From the NCBI GenBank assembly GCA_037139695.1, contig JBAXFX010000010.1, positions 1-28,762 on the forward strand: a DNA stretch of 28,762 nucleotides, written 5' to 3'. The notes below the pieces were generated by a model. That model saw only the letters and a program-made list of their open reading frames with translations, had not been told where the DNA came from and did no database searches. Both the position numbers and the translations under genes were made by a program. Every line of letters begins with the position of its first letter. The stretch's first letter is position 1. Positions 15,943 through 24,008 of the stretch are shown one piece after another. The DNA comes from JAAXTX01 sp037139695 (GTDB taxonomy: Bacteria; Patescibacteriota; Minisyncoccia; Moranbacterales; UBA1568).

Positions 15943-15968
15943 AAAACGACCGCTCAAAAGAGAGGTCG
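15943..15968 (-). terminator. Weak hairpin with T run after the broken two-domain gene
   Basis: On the minus strand CGACC pairs with GGTCG around a 12-nt loop and is followed by TTTT. It lies 26 bp after the stop of the broken gene at 15995 and upstream of the pilC promoter. The 5-bp stem is short, so the call is tentative. Confidence 0.35.
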
Positions 15969-15994
15969 CCGTTCCGAAAATACCGGACCGTCAA

Positions 15995-17161
15995 CTATTT
16001 GAACCGGACCGTCTTCACGATATCCTCGAACAACCGACTCACCCCTTTCAAGTCGGCTACCGAAAGAGAATCGGCCAACGACGGATTCAGTATGATCTCG
16101 TAATCATATTTCTTTCCCAAGACGACATACGCCTTGTCATCGAATTTCTGTGCCGTCAATCCTCCAATCGAAACTTCCGACTGTCGCTTGAAATCCATAC
16201 CGTCAATCTTTCCATTCACCGGACATTTTCCCCTGTTCAGGCTTCGATCGCAGACGGAAACGGACAGAAGAATACCGTATTTCGACATCGTCGTCGTACC
16301 ATCAGGATGATCCTTACTGTCCGGTTTTAATGCGGGATGTTCCACATCAACGGAAAAAACAGGCCCGACATCCCAATTATCAGTGTTCTCTTCGAACCAG
16401 AAATCCTTCGGCATATCCAGTGAAAATCCGTATTTCGCGTTCTCATAATGCTTCGAGGTAGCCGACACGTCGGATTCAGTCCCGAGGAACGAAAATGAGT
16501 CCACGATTTCCTTCAGCACATCCCGATACGCCGGATCCGAGCCGAACGTTCCGATCGTATAGACATACCCGTCCTTCTCCACGACGTACGTCTCGTTCAC
16601 GGCCTGGGTCTCGCCCTGCCCGGTAGACACAGCACCGGAATCGATATAATGCACGGCATACGCGCCACCGACCTTCGTTTCCTCGCGCTTCGTCGGAGCC
16701 GCACCCTGGTCCCCTTGGAGCGATGTCGGGAACGCGTTTGCGGATGTGTTTTCTCTCCTCCGAATGTCGATACTCACCCCGTCGTTCACGACTTCCGCCA
16801 GAGCGTCCTTCGCGAGTATCGTATTGAATACCGTATGCCCGACACTCGTATCGGTGATGATTTCGTCCTTTTGCAGCTCCTGGCCATGAACCACATCCCG
16901 ATGTGTCAGGTCGACGGGATAGGAAAAGGAGAAGTGGTAATGATTGCTCGTATAGATTTTCTTTGAACCCACTATCGGATCAGGTGGCAACGCCTGTCTG
17001 ACCGGTTCCGAAGTCGTCGGCTACGCTGCCGGCTGCGCTGCCGGTTGCGCGACTTCAGCCACCTGACTCTTTCGACCGCTCATAACGAGATAGCCCGCCA
17101 CACTCCCGGCTATCGCGATACCGATCACTCCAACCGCGATGAGCATCCGTTTCTTCTCCAT
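15995..17161 (-). pseudogene. Two-domain extracytoplasmic protein gene split by an in-frame TAG
   Basis: Read from the ATG at 17161, the frame encodes a signal-anchor helix (residues 6-27, LIAVGVIGIAIAGSVAGYLV) and a Gln/Pro/Ala linker, then TAG at 17021-17023 after 46 codons. The same frame continues without a break for 341 more codons to the stop at 15995. The continuation has two similar domains, each opening with an aromatic strand followed by a Pro (HFSFSYPVDL and YGFSLDMPKDFWFE), resembling PsbP-like domains; identity is not certain. The linker repeats QPAA, and the stop stands where the next Gln (CAG) would be, so a single C-to-T change explains it. Restart at a TTG (16990) would give a protein without its membrane anchor. 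Confidence 0.7.
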
Positions 17162-17193
17162 ATTTGTTTCAAGTTATCCCTATATACGGATAC

Positions 17194-17199
17194 AGTATA
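17194..17199 (-). promoter_or_regulatory. -10 element upstream of the broken two-domain gene
   Basis: On the minus strand TGTGGTATACTG contains an extended -10 (TGG plus TATACT), 32 bp before the ATG at 17161. It matches the block before pilC. No strong -35 is visible. Confidence 0.5.
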
Positions 17200-17301
17200 C
17201 CACATCATCTATCCATAGAGTTCTACCGGCTGGCAATCACGCCGGCAACCGTAATCGAAAATGCCCCGTATTATACGGAATATCGTTTCAAATTTTTCCG
17301 G

Positions 17302-18231
17302 TCATCCGCGAAGGCGGATCTCGCCGAGCCGCTTGCGGAATTTCTCGTACACGCGCGGGCCATGCGGGTCGGGCAGAAAGACGAGCGCCTGATCCGACGC
17401 CTCGATATGTCCGCCCTCGTTTCCCGTCTTCGGATTGCGCAGGATCTTTTTCTTCTGCCACTCCCCGAGCCAGGCCTCGAGCCGGTCCGAATCGAATATC
17501 CGTTCGAGCACAGTCCGGAACGATCTCGCCTCGTCCGTATCCCGGACATACCACAAAGGCAATGCTTCCGTAGGCAGGAAGTCCGGCTTAAGGCGGGCGA
17601 TCCACCGATTCTTCAGTTCGAAGCGTTGGAATGTCTCCCGACCGTAAAGCGGGATAAGGAACGTGTATTCATTCGCTGAAAACAAATCTTCCGTCGGAAT
17701 AGTCAGCCGGTCCTCCGTCACGAAATAATTGAGGCAGGCGCGATCCTTCGTATGGTTTCCGTGTCGTCGCCGGCCGATCAGATGCAAAAAACCGGTCAGA
17801 AGCGTCCGCCCCGTCCAGATCCGACCGGCCCGCAATACGACGAAAAAATCCCAGTCACTATCGCTATTCCCCTTCTTCATGGCCAGGCTTCCGGTAACGC
17901 CGATCATGCGGACGAACGGCACAAGCCGAAGCGCCGTGGCCAATCGTCTTATGCGCCGGAGTTTCGCGACCGCGATCTTCTCCGTACCGATCCGGAGCGG
18001 AACCAGATGTTCCCGTCCCGGCAAGAAAAAAAACCCGTCCCAAAACGCTATCCGTCCACGGATATCCTTTCCGTCGAGCGCCGATACCACATCGCCAAGC
18101 GACACCGGCTCCGATTTTTCCCCGTCCACATCCTCGACGGTCAGGTGTTTCCAGACCTCGAACGCGGTCAGTGGCTGGTCGAACGCGTCGTAATACGCGA
18201 GCGTGGCGATAATATTTCCGGAGAGGGACAT
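17302..18231 (-). CDS. Nucleotidyltransferase-fold protein (pol-beta superfamily)
   Basis: The catalytic pattern of the DNA polymerase beta superfamily is visible: GS at 114-115 (VTGSLAMKKGN) followed by SDSDWDFFVV with Asp126 and Asp128 as the likely metal ligands. Residues 5-75 look like a winged helix (TLAYYDAFDQPLTAFEVWKHL). The C-terminal half is basic and helical with no family recognised. 309 residues. Similar stand-alone proteins are frequent and uncharacterised in candidate-phyla genomes; possible roles are nucleotide or antibiotic-type transfer, or a toxin-like activity. A hairpin with a CTTC loop overlaps the end of the gene (17305-17320). It stands 155 bp downstream of uvrA. Confidence 0.75.
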   Translation of the reverse strand: MSLSGNIIATLAYYDAFDQPLTAFEVWKHLTVEDVDGEKSEPVSLGDVVSALDGKDIRGRIAFWDGFFFLPGREHLVPLRIGTEKIAVAKLRRIRRLATALRLVPFVRMIGVTGSLAMKKGNSDSDWDFFVVLRAGRIWTGRTLLTGFLHLIGRRRHGNHTKDRACLNYFVTEDRLTIPTEDLFSANEYTFLIPLYGRETFQRFELKNRWIARLKPDFLPTEALPLWYVRDTDEARSFRTVLERIFDSDRLEAWLGEWQKKKILRNPKTGNEGGHIEASDQALVFLPDPHGPRVYEKFRKRLGEIRLRG

Positions 18232-18277
18232 ACTCCAAGTGAAAAATGAAGAATAATCAGTCAGAAGTCGAAAGCAT

Positions 18278-18360
18278 ACCCCGTAATCGCGCCTCGCAAT
18301 TCTACGGGGTCGGAAGAAAAAGCGTAAAGCGAAACGTGTAAAGTCCCGCGACCCGACCCC
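18278..18360 (-). terminator. Alternative hairpins after uvrA
   Basis: Two mutually exclusive stems can form: ACCCCGTA (18278-18285) with TACGGGGT (18303-18310), and GGGGTCGG (18306-18313) with CCGACCCC (18353-18360), both 8 bp and perfect. They share 18306-18310. No long T run follows, so it may be a Rho-type or attenuator-like region between uvrA and the nucleotidyltransferase gene. CTTTTCA-type short repeats lie between the stems and uvrA (18362-18386). Confidence 0.45.
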
Positions 18361-18386
18361 AGGCTTTTCATTTTTAGCTTTTCACT

Positions 18387-21182
18387 TTATAGGTATTTCG
18401 CCGTCGGACTCTGCCCACACTTCTTCAGGTCATTCGGCGTGCCGGAAAAGACCAGTGCTCCGCCCGCATCACCGCCATCCGGTCCAAGCTCGATGACCCA
18501 GTCGGAGTGATTGATGACATCGGTACTGTGTTCCACCACGAGTACCGTATTCCCTTTGTCGACAAGCGCGTCGAGCACGTCGAGAAGTTTGCGCACGTCC
18601 TCGAAGTGAAGCCCTGTCGTCGGCTCATCGAGGATATAGAGCGTGTTACCGCTCGACTTGCGCGCCAGTTCGGTCGCGAGCTTCACGCGCTGTGCCTCAC
18701 CGCCCGAAAGCGTCGGGGCGGACTGGCCGAGCACGAGGTAATCGAGCCCGACTTCCTCGAGCGTCCGCAATTTTTCCTCGATCTGCGCCTGGTCGAGGAA
18801 GAACGTCCGCGCCTCGGAAACGGTCATCGCAAGCACCTGCGAGATATTCATGCCACGGTACGATATCGCGAGCGTCTTCTGATTATACCGTGTCCCGCCG
18901 CAGACCTCGCACGGCGCGTACATGTCCGGCAGGAGGTACATCTCGATCTTCTTCATCCCGCCGCCCTGACATGCCTCGCACCGCCCACCCTTCATGTTGA
19001 AACTGAAGTGACTCGCGTCGAACCGTTCCCGATGCGCCTCCGGTGTCGCCGCGAACAGGTCGCGCACGTGATTAAAGATGCCGGTATACGTCGCCGCGTT
19101 CGATCGTGGCGTCCGTCCGATGGCGTCCTGATTCACGGTAATCACCTTGTCGATATGTTCAAGTCCGTCGATCCGCACATGCGTGCCGGGTTCCGCCTTC
19201 GCGTCGTAGAACCGCTTCGCGAGCGCACGCGACAAGATATCGTCCACCAAAGACGACTTGCCGGAGCCCGACACGCCCGATACCGAGACGAATGTCCCGA
19301 GCGGAATATGGACATCGACGTTTTTCAAATTGTGTTCCGTTGCCCCGATGATGGAAATCCGTTCCCCGTTCCCCTCCCGCACCGATTGCTTGTTCGAAAC
19401 CTTCCGCCTACCGGACAGATAGGCGCCCGTCGCCGACTTCGACGCAAGCAGCTTTTCGACCGTCCCCGAGAAAATCACCGCACCACCAAGCCGGCCCGCC
19501 CCGGGACCGAAGTCTATGATGTGATCGGCCCGCTTCATGATGGCCCGATCATGCTCCACGACGATAAGCGAGTTCCCGCCCTCGCGGAGCTCGAGGATCG
19601 CGTCCACGAGCCGGTCCGTATCCCGGCTGTGCAGTCCGACCGACGGCTCATCGAGAACATAGAGGATACCGGAGAGTCCCGCACGCATCTGCGTGGACAA
19701 TCGTATGCGCTGCGCCTCGCCACCGGAGAGGGTGTCCGCGCCACGTGAGATGGACAGGTATCCGAGCCCCACCTTCTCGATCGCGGCAAGGCGCGCCTCC
19801 ATCTCGCGGAAGATGAGATCGGTCACGCGCCGTTCCCGACTCTCGTACGACGCCGCAAGCGCCTTCAGGGATGCCCTCAGGTCGGAAACGCTCCGGCAGG
19901 CCATATCATGTATGGACGATCCGTCGACGAGGACCGAGAGCGGTTCGGGCCGGAGCCGTTTCCCGCCACACTCCGAACAGGTCTTCTTGTGCATGCATTC
20001 CTCGAGTTCCGCACGAAAGTGATCGCTTCGCGCGTCGCGATACTTCTGTTCCAAAAGCGTGATGACGCCGACGAATCCGTCTTCATTCCCCTCGCCGTGC
20101 AAGATGACGTTCATCTGCTTTTTCGAGAGCTTCTTCACGGGAACGGAGAGCGTGAAATGATACCGCCGCGCAACGTCCTCGAGCACGCGCAGAGGGCCGC
20201 TGCCGTTGCCTCGTTCCCCGCCCGTCTTCGCGATCGGACGGATCGCTCCCTCAAGAAGCGACAGTTCCCGGTTCGGGATGACCAGCTCCGGATCGAACTC
20301 GAGCGTCACGCCGAGACCCGCGCACCGTTGGCATGCGCCGTCGGGATTATTAAAAGAGAAATGGCTCGGCGTGAAGTCCGGCAACGCGATACCGCAGTCC
20401 TCGCAGAGGAACAGATTGAAAAACCGATGTTCCTCGTCCCCGAACAGGACCGTGGCCACACCCTGCCCCGCCCGGAAAGCGGTCTCGAGCGAATCGAGGA
20501 TACGTTCCTTGTCGGGACGGGCCGTATCGAGCATCAGCCGATCCACCACCACTTCGATCTTCGTCGGCACGCGTCCGCCGACCGCCAGGATATCCCGCTG
20601 CGCGTTGGCAAGGAGGACGATCTTCCCATCGATGCGTACACGGACATACCCCTGCTCCGCCGCCATCGCGAGGATCCGATGAGGTTCCTTGCCGGCAAAC
20701 ACCGCCGGATCGGCCACGAAAAAAATCGACGTCCCGTCCGGCGCGGTCAGGATCTCCTCGAGGATCTCCATCGGTTCTTTCTTGGAAAGCGGTTTGGCAC
20801 ACTTCGGACAGTGTGGCACGCCCTCCTTGGCAAAGAGGAGCCGGAGGTAATCGTACACCTCGGTCATCGTGCCGACCGTCGATCGCGGGGAACGCGACAC
20901 ACTCCGTTGATCGATCGAGATCGCGGGGATGAGGTTCCGGATCGCATCCACGTCCGGCTTGTCGAACGCTTCCATGAAGTTGCGGGCATACGACGACAGC
21001 GACTCCATGTACCGCCGATTCGCCTCGGCATAGACCGTGTCGAAAACGAACGAGGACTTCCCCGATCCGGAAAGTCCCGTCACCACGACGAACGAGTCAC
21101 GCGGCACGTCCACGTCCACGTTCTTCAGATTGTTCACCCGGGCGCCACGGACCTCGATCACCGGCTTCTTCGTCTTCGCCAT
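18387..21182 (-). CDS. uvrA: Excinuclease ABC subunit A
   Basis: The damage-sensing ATPase of nucleotide excision repair; it loads UvrB onto lesions. Both ABC modules are complete: Walker A GLSGSGKSS near residue 34 and GVSGSGKSS near 645, each with a later LSGGEAQR signature. Zinc-binding cysteine pairs are visible (CPKCAKPL, the CEDC and CQRC pairs, TCSECGGKR, and RCEACQGGG with CEVCGG for the UvrB-side zinc module). The insertion domain SRSPRSTVGT is present. At 931 residues it is normal. The ATG at 21182 fits the family N-terminus. uvrC lies 1.3 kb away on the same strand but is separated by a gene on the opposite strand. Confidence 0.97.
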   Translation of the reverse strand: MAKTKKPVIEVRGARVNNLKNVDVDVPRDSFVVVTGLSGSGKSSFVFDTVYAEANRRYMESLSSYARNFMEAFDKPDVDAIRNLIPAISIDQRSVSRSPRSTVGTMTEVYDYLRLLFAKEGVPHCPKCAKPLSKKEPMEILEEILTAPDGTSIFFVADPAVFAGKEPHRILAMAAEQGYVRVRIDGKIVLLANAQRDILAVGGRVPTKIEVVVDRLMLDTARPDKERILDSLETAFRAGQGVATVLFGDEEHRFFNLFLCEDCGIALPDFTPSHFSFNNPDGACQRCAGLGVTLEFDPELVIPNRELSLLEGAIRPIAKTGGERGNGSGPLRVLEDVARRYHFTLSVPVKKLSKKQMNVILHGEGNEDGFVGVITLLEQKYRDARSDHFRAELEECMHKKTCSECGGKRLRPEPLSVLVDGSSIHDMACRSVSDLRASLKALAASYESRERRVTDLIFREMEARLAAIEKVGLGYLSISRGADTLSGGEAQRIRLSTQMRAGLSGILYVLDEPSVGLHSRDTDRLVDAILELREGGNSLIVVEHDRAIMKRADHIIDFGPGAGRLGGAVIFSGTVEKLLASKSATGAYLSGRRKVSNKQSVREGNGERISIIGATEHNLKNVDVHIPLGTFVSVSGVSGSGKSSLVDDILSRALAKRFYDAKAEPGTHVRIDGLEHIDKVITVNQDAIGRTPRSNAATYTGIFNHVRDLFAATPEAHRERFDASHFSFNMKGGRCEACQGGGMKKIEMYLLPDMYAPCEVCGGTRYNQKTLAISYRGMNISQVLAMTVSEARTFFLDQAQIEEKLRTLEEVGLDYLVLGQSAPTLSGGEAQRVKLATELARKSSGNTLYILDEPTTGLHFEDVRKLLDVLDALVDKGNTVLVVEHSTDVINHSDWVIELGPDGGDAGGALVFSGTPNDLKKCGQSPTAKYL

Positions 21183-21229
21183 AGCGCTGGAATGTCACTC
21201 GAATAGAGGGGGAAAAGTCATTTTCCATA

Positions 21230-21448
21230 TTACTTCCTTTTCCGAATGATGTAAAGCGTCGGCGTCGCCGGATAATAATCGACCATCAACGAAAAACGAT
21301 CGGCAGAAACCGAAGGCTGAACCTTCTCCGAAGGTTCAGCCTTCGGACGATCGACTCCGACCCGGCAGAAGCGTAGGGGCGAGTCCTTGCGCCTGCCCAG
21401 AAAACGATACCGATACGCCAAAACCGTGAAATCGAAAACAGCCTCTTT
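21230..21448 (-). pseudogene. Possible degenerate 3' end of a lost gene, with a palindrome inside
   Basis: The frame is open for 72 codons but has no good start. It ends DYYPATPTLYIIRKRK, which resembles the last strand of some class I SAM-dependent methyltransferases (YYPATPT). Between FTVLAYRYRFLG and this end lies a Pro/Lys/Arg-rich stretch made entirely from the perfect hairpin 21310-21346 and neighbouring repeat-like sequence. This could be a gene remnant disrupted by a palindromic element, or chance. It lies in the 424-bp gap between uvrA and the next gene. Confidence 0.25.
21310..21346. repeat. Perfect 16-bp hairpin upstream of uvrA
   Basis: Arms CCGAAGGCTGAACCTT (21310-21325) and AAGGTTCAGCCTTCGG (21331-21346) pair perfectly around CTCCG. 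There is no flanking T run, so it is more like a palindromic repeat unit than a terminator. A second imperfect palindrome (GGGGCGAG...CTTGCGCC) follows at 21374-21395. Confidence 0.75.
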
Positions 21449-21533
21449 TTATGGCTTATAGAGGCCATACCTTCGAAACGAAATGACGCCGAGCTATATT
21501 CGGACTGCTTTCCCGCATGTCTAACATCTAACA

Positions 21534-21562
21534 TTGACAATATATTTATTATTTGCTATAAT
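21534..21562 (+). promoter_or_regulatory. Consensus sigma-70 promoter
   Basis: TTGACA (21534-21539), a 17-bp AT-rich spacer and TATAAT (21557-21562) match the consensus at every position. Transcription would start near 21569, giving a leader of about 38 nt. GGAG at 21597-21600 is a good Shine-Dalgarno sequence, six bases before the ATG at 21607. This is the strongest initiation signal in the window and suggests high constitutive expression. Confidence 0.9.
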
Positions 21563-21606
21563 CGTGCGTTAGTCGTTCATTTCCATCAATCAACCTGGAG
21601 ACAGCC

Positions 21607-22398
21607 ATGTCCACGAATACCATCGCATATTCAGCAACAAACGACTCGGACTCTCTCTACTGGAGACTGGGTCAAAGCATCGGAAACCTCATCAACGCGT
21701 TGCTCGGCATCACGATAGGCCATGAGGAGAATCCGAATATAATCAGCATCACGTACGCACTGAACCAGAATGTCATCACGGTGTACGTATCGACTCCGGT
21801 AACCAAAGAATATATCGAGCATTTCGACTCTCTGGAAAGCAGCCTCGAGAGCCGATCACCGATCGTGAAGGCACTCTTCGCTATTCCCGGAATAGAGGAA
21901 CTGTTCCTTCAGCCGTATGAGACAGATTCTTTGAACCTAACGGTCATCAAGGCGGCTCCCGGGAAAATCATGATCGTAAAGGGAGGCGCTTTCGAATGGA
22001 GTGAGTTGTTGCCTCTCATCACAGATGCTATCGCTCCGCAGGATGAAGGTACACCGAAGTCGCCAAGTGCTCTGACCGAGGCCGCCGAAACCGACCACAA
22101 ACGGATACGGACCAAATATGAGTCCGTTCCAAATCCGCACATCAAGGTCGTCCACGTTTCCAAGCGCCTGATTAACGACATCATCAGTTCGTATGACAAG
22201 ACATCCGGAGGGTACGGACAACAGACCAAGCTGATGCGCCGACTGATGGACATCAGGGGCATCCACGGCGTGACCGTCCAGCAATACAGTATACATCTTC
22301 AAAACTCCGAGCGGGAATCCTACGACCATCCGGTCACCGACCGCCCGTGGAAGGAACTGATTCCGGAAATCGAAGCGGTTATTCAGGAATACGCCTGA
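21607..22398 (+). CDS. Cysteine-free protein with two Nfu_N-like domains
   Basis: A 263-residue protein. Residues about 43-142 follow the pattern of the Nfu N-terminal domain: NPN at the start, a SPIVKALFAIPGIEELFL helix-turn-strand, a strand LNLTVIKA and EWSELLPLITDAI at the end. Residues about 173-262 repeat it: NPHIKVVHV, QTKLMRRLMDIRGIHGVTV, YSIHLQ and PWKELIPEIEAVIQEY. A charged linker (145-172) joins the halves. There is no cysteine anywhere, so Fe-S cluster carriage by the usual CxxC is excluded. A perfect sigma-70 promoter and good ribosome binding site precede it and a strong terminator follows. The similarity is judged by eye; the function is unknown, possibly protein-protein scaffolding. 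Confidence 0.75.
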   Translation: MSTNTIAYSATNDSDSLYWRLGQSIGNLINALLGITIGHEENPNIISITYALNQNVITVYVSTPVTKEYIEHFDSLESSLESRSPIVKALFAIPGIEELFLQPYETDSLNLTVIKAAPGKIMIVKGGAFEWSELLPLITDAIAPQDEGTPKSPSALTEAAETDHKRIRTKYESVPNPHIKVVHVSKRLINDIISSYDKTSGGYGQQTKLMRRLMDIRGIHGVTVQQYSIHLQNSERESYDHPVTDRPWKELIPEIEAVIQEYA

Positions 22399-22417
22399 TC
22401 CGCGACGTTTCAACCCG

Positions 22418-22451
22418 AACAAGCTCATACAACACGTGAGCTTGTTTTTTT
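22418..22451 (+). terminator. Intrinsic terminator of the Nfu_N-like gene
   Basis: A 10-bp perfect stem (AACAAGCTCA, 22418-22427, with TGAGCTTGTT, 22437-22446) is followed by a T run to 22451. It ends where uvrC (-) stops (22450), so the two convergent genes share it. Confidence 0.9.
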
Positions 22452-23904
22452 ATTTCGTTATCGGGCCGTCTTTCAGGAAGTCCTTCCCCCGCCGTTTGCG
22501 GTGATAGGTGATGGCGAAGCGGTGTGCCTCGGCATTGGCCAAGAGAATCGCGCGGCGATAATCCGCGATCGCCTCGCGGTCACCGACGAGCCGCTCCGGT
22601 TGGTGTTTCGCGTTCTTGACCACGCCGACGATCCGTACGCCAACATACGCATCGCCCGCCTCGCCGAAGACCCGCTCGGCCACGCCGTGCTGCAAGAGGC
22701 TCCCGTCCACCACGACGATGTCCGGCATCGGCCATTCGGAATGCTTTGTCCGCCGTCTCAAAATTTCTTCAAGTGCGGTCAGGTCGTTTCCTGTATGTGT
22801 CCCGCGCAGAAGAAACTTCCGGTACGAGTCCTTGTCCGCCACAGTCCCACGAAACACGGTCATCACCCCGACGGACGACGCCCCGCCGAGATGCGCCACA
22901 TCGTATGCCTCGATGCGGACGCCATTCCCATTCCCATCAACCTCAGCCGATTCGCCTGCAAGAAGCGACACGTCATGGATATGGCCGAGGGCGAAGATCG
23001 TCTTCTTGATCTCGTCGGCACGCTCGAATGCGAGTTTGCCCGCGGCACTCTTCATCTCCCGTGTCAGCTTCCGGACCAGGTCGGTCTTCTTTCCTTGAAA
23101 AAACAATTCGATGTTTTTTATTGTCTTTCCATACTCACGCGCGGAAATCTCCCCCGTACACACCCCGGGGCACAATCCTATCTGCCGATTGAAACACGGT
23201 TTCGATAATTCGAATCCCTCCCCTCGAAGACTCGGTACTCCCTTTTTCAAAGGGAGAAAATCATTCCGATTCACTCGCGAGAAATTCAAGGTCTCCCTCT
23301 TCGGCAAATGGATTATTTTCTCCGTAGGAGAGGAAATAAGGGGGATTTTCCTGGTTGCCAGTTGTTTGTTGTCAGTCGTATTCCGATGAAACGGTTCGCA
23401 TTTGTCGCAAAACGGGAAGATCTTACGAACGATCCGGAGCGCCTCCTTGAGTTGTCCCCCGTTCGGGAACGGGCCGAAGAGCGAACGGATCGGCGTGGTG
23501 AATTTCCCTTCTGCCAGATCGCGTCCGCGCACGAGAAGCACCCGCGGAAAATCCTCGTCCGTCACGACGACGTGATTGTAGCTCTTATCGTCCTTCTCGA
23601 ACGTATTGTAGGGTGGCTGGTGTCCCTTGATCAGGCCCGACTCAAGAATGAGTGCCTCGAGGACCGAGTCGCTCGTCTTCCACGCGACCGAGCGTGCGAG
23701 CCCGAGCATACGGACGATTTTCGGCCCCCGAGTTGCCATAATGTCTTGCGAAAAGTAGCTCCGCACCCGGTCACGAAGCGATGTCGCCTTACCGATATAG
23801 AGTATCCCGCCGTCTTCGCCCAGGAAAAAATACACCCCCGGAATTTCCGGCAGCTCTTTCAAGGCATCCAATCCTATTTTCCCATCGAAGGTCGGCGTTT
23901 TCAT
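22450..23904 (-). CDS. uvrC: Excinuclease ABC subunit C with an internal insertion, short C-terminus
   Basis: Makes the two incisions in nucleotide excision repair. The GIY-YIG domain (about 19-100) contains PGVYFFLGEDGGILYIGKA. A UVR domain lies at about 275-305 and the RNase H-like 5'-nuclease domain starts at EAYDVAHLGG, with IVVVDGS and AEAHRFAITYHR giving the expected Asp, Asp and His. Between KCEPF (168-172) and KPCFNRQIGLCPGVC (235 on) lies an extra stretch of about 60 residues, encoded by repeat-like DNA (23203-23388). At 484 residues it ends just after the nuclease domain; the C-terminal helix-hairpin-helix domain is absent. The ATG at 23904 lies 9 nt after a TACACT box (23919-23914), so it is probably leaderless. 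Confidence 0.93.
   Translation of the reverse strand: MKTPTFDGKIGLDALKELPEIPGVYFFLGEDGGILYIGKATSLRDRVRSYFSQDIMATRGPKIVRMLGLARSVAWKTSDSVLEALILESGLIKGHQPPYNTFEKDDKSYNHVVVTDEDFPRVLLVRGRDLAEGKFTTPIRSLFGPFPNGGQLKEALRIVRKIFPFCDKCEPFHRNTTDNKQLATRKIPLISSPTEKIIHLPKRETLNFSRVNRNDFLPLKKGVPSLRGEGFELSKPCFNRQIGLCPGVCTGEISAREYGKTIKNIELFFQGKKTDLVRKLTREMKSAAGKLAFERADEIKKTIFALGHIHDVSLLAGESAEVDGNGNGVRIEAYDVAHLGGASSVGVMTVFRGTVADKDSYRKFLLRGTHTGNDLTALEEILRRRTKHSEWPMPDIVVVDGSLLQHGVAERVFGEAGDAYVGVRIVGVVKNAKHQPERLVGDREAIADYRRAILLANAEAHRFAITYHRKRRGKDFLKDGPITK
23203..23388 (-). repeat. In-frame palindromic/tandem repeat insertion in uvrC
   Basis: This segment interrupts the conserved UvrC sequence without breaking the frame (about 62 codons, residues 173-234). 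It contains a perfect hairpin CTCCCTTT/AAAGGGAG (23238-23256), a 21-bp stretch (23222-23242) that recurs inverted in non-coding DNA at 26140-26160, and a CTGACAA/CAACTGG heptamer-like run (about 23355-23385). The translated product is low-complexity and basic (for example LPLKKGVPSLRGEG). Confidence 0.7.
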
Positions 23905-23955
23905 AGCGCAGACAGTGTACGCCGGAATACGGCAGGAATCAAGGAATGCGATACG

Positions 23956-23985
23956 AAAAAGTCCGACCGTGTGCCAAGGTCGGAC
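23956..23985 (-). terminator. Intrinsic terminator after the 24009 gene
   Basis: On the minus strand GTCCGACC (23985-23978) pairs perfectly with GGTCGGAC (23968-23961) around a 9-nt loop and is followed by TTTTT. It ends the transcript of the hypothetical gene at 24009 and separates it from uvrC. Confidence 0.85.
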
Positions 23986-24008
23986 CTTTGGAACCGGATA
24001 GGATATCT

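Noticed and set aside
16981..17161. Alternative genetic code reading TAG as an amino acid
   Set aside because: The deacetylase, HD, prepilin and aminotransferase genes all end at TAG at the expected family length, so TAG is a normal stop here.
18507..21206. Long plus-strand frames opposite uvrA (up to 432 codons)
   Set aside because: They are antisense shadows of uvrA, whose motifs are complete on the minus strand; the shadow proteins are Arg/His-rich without domains.
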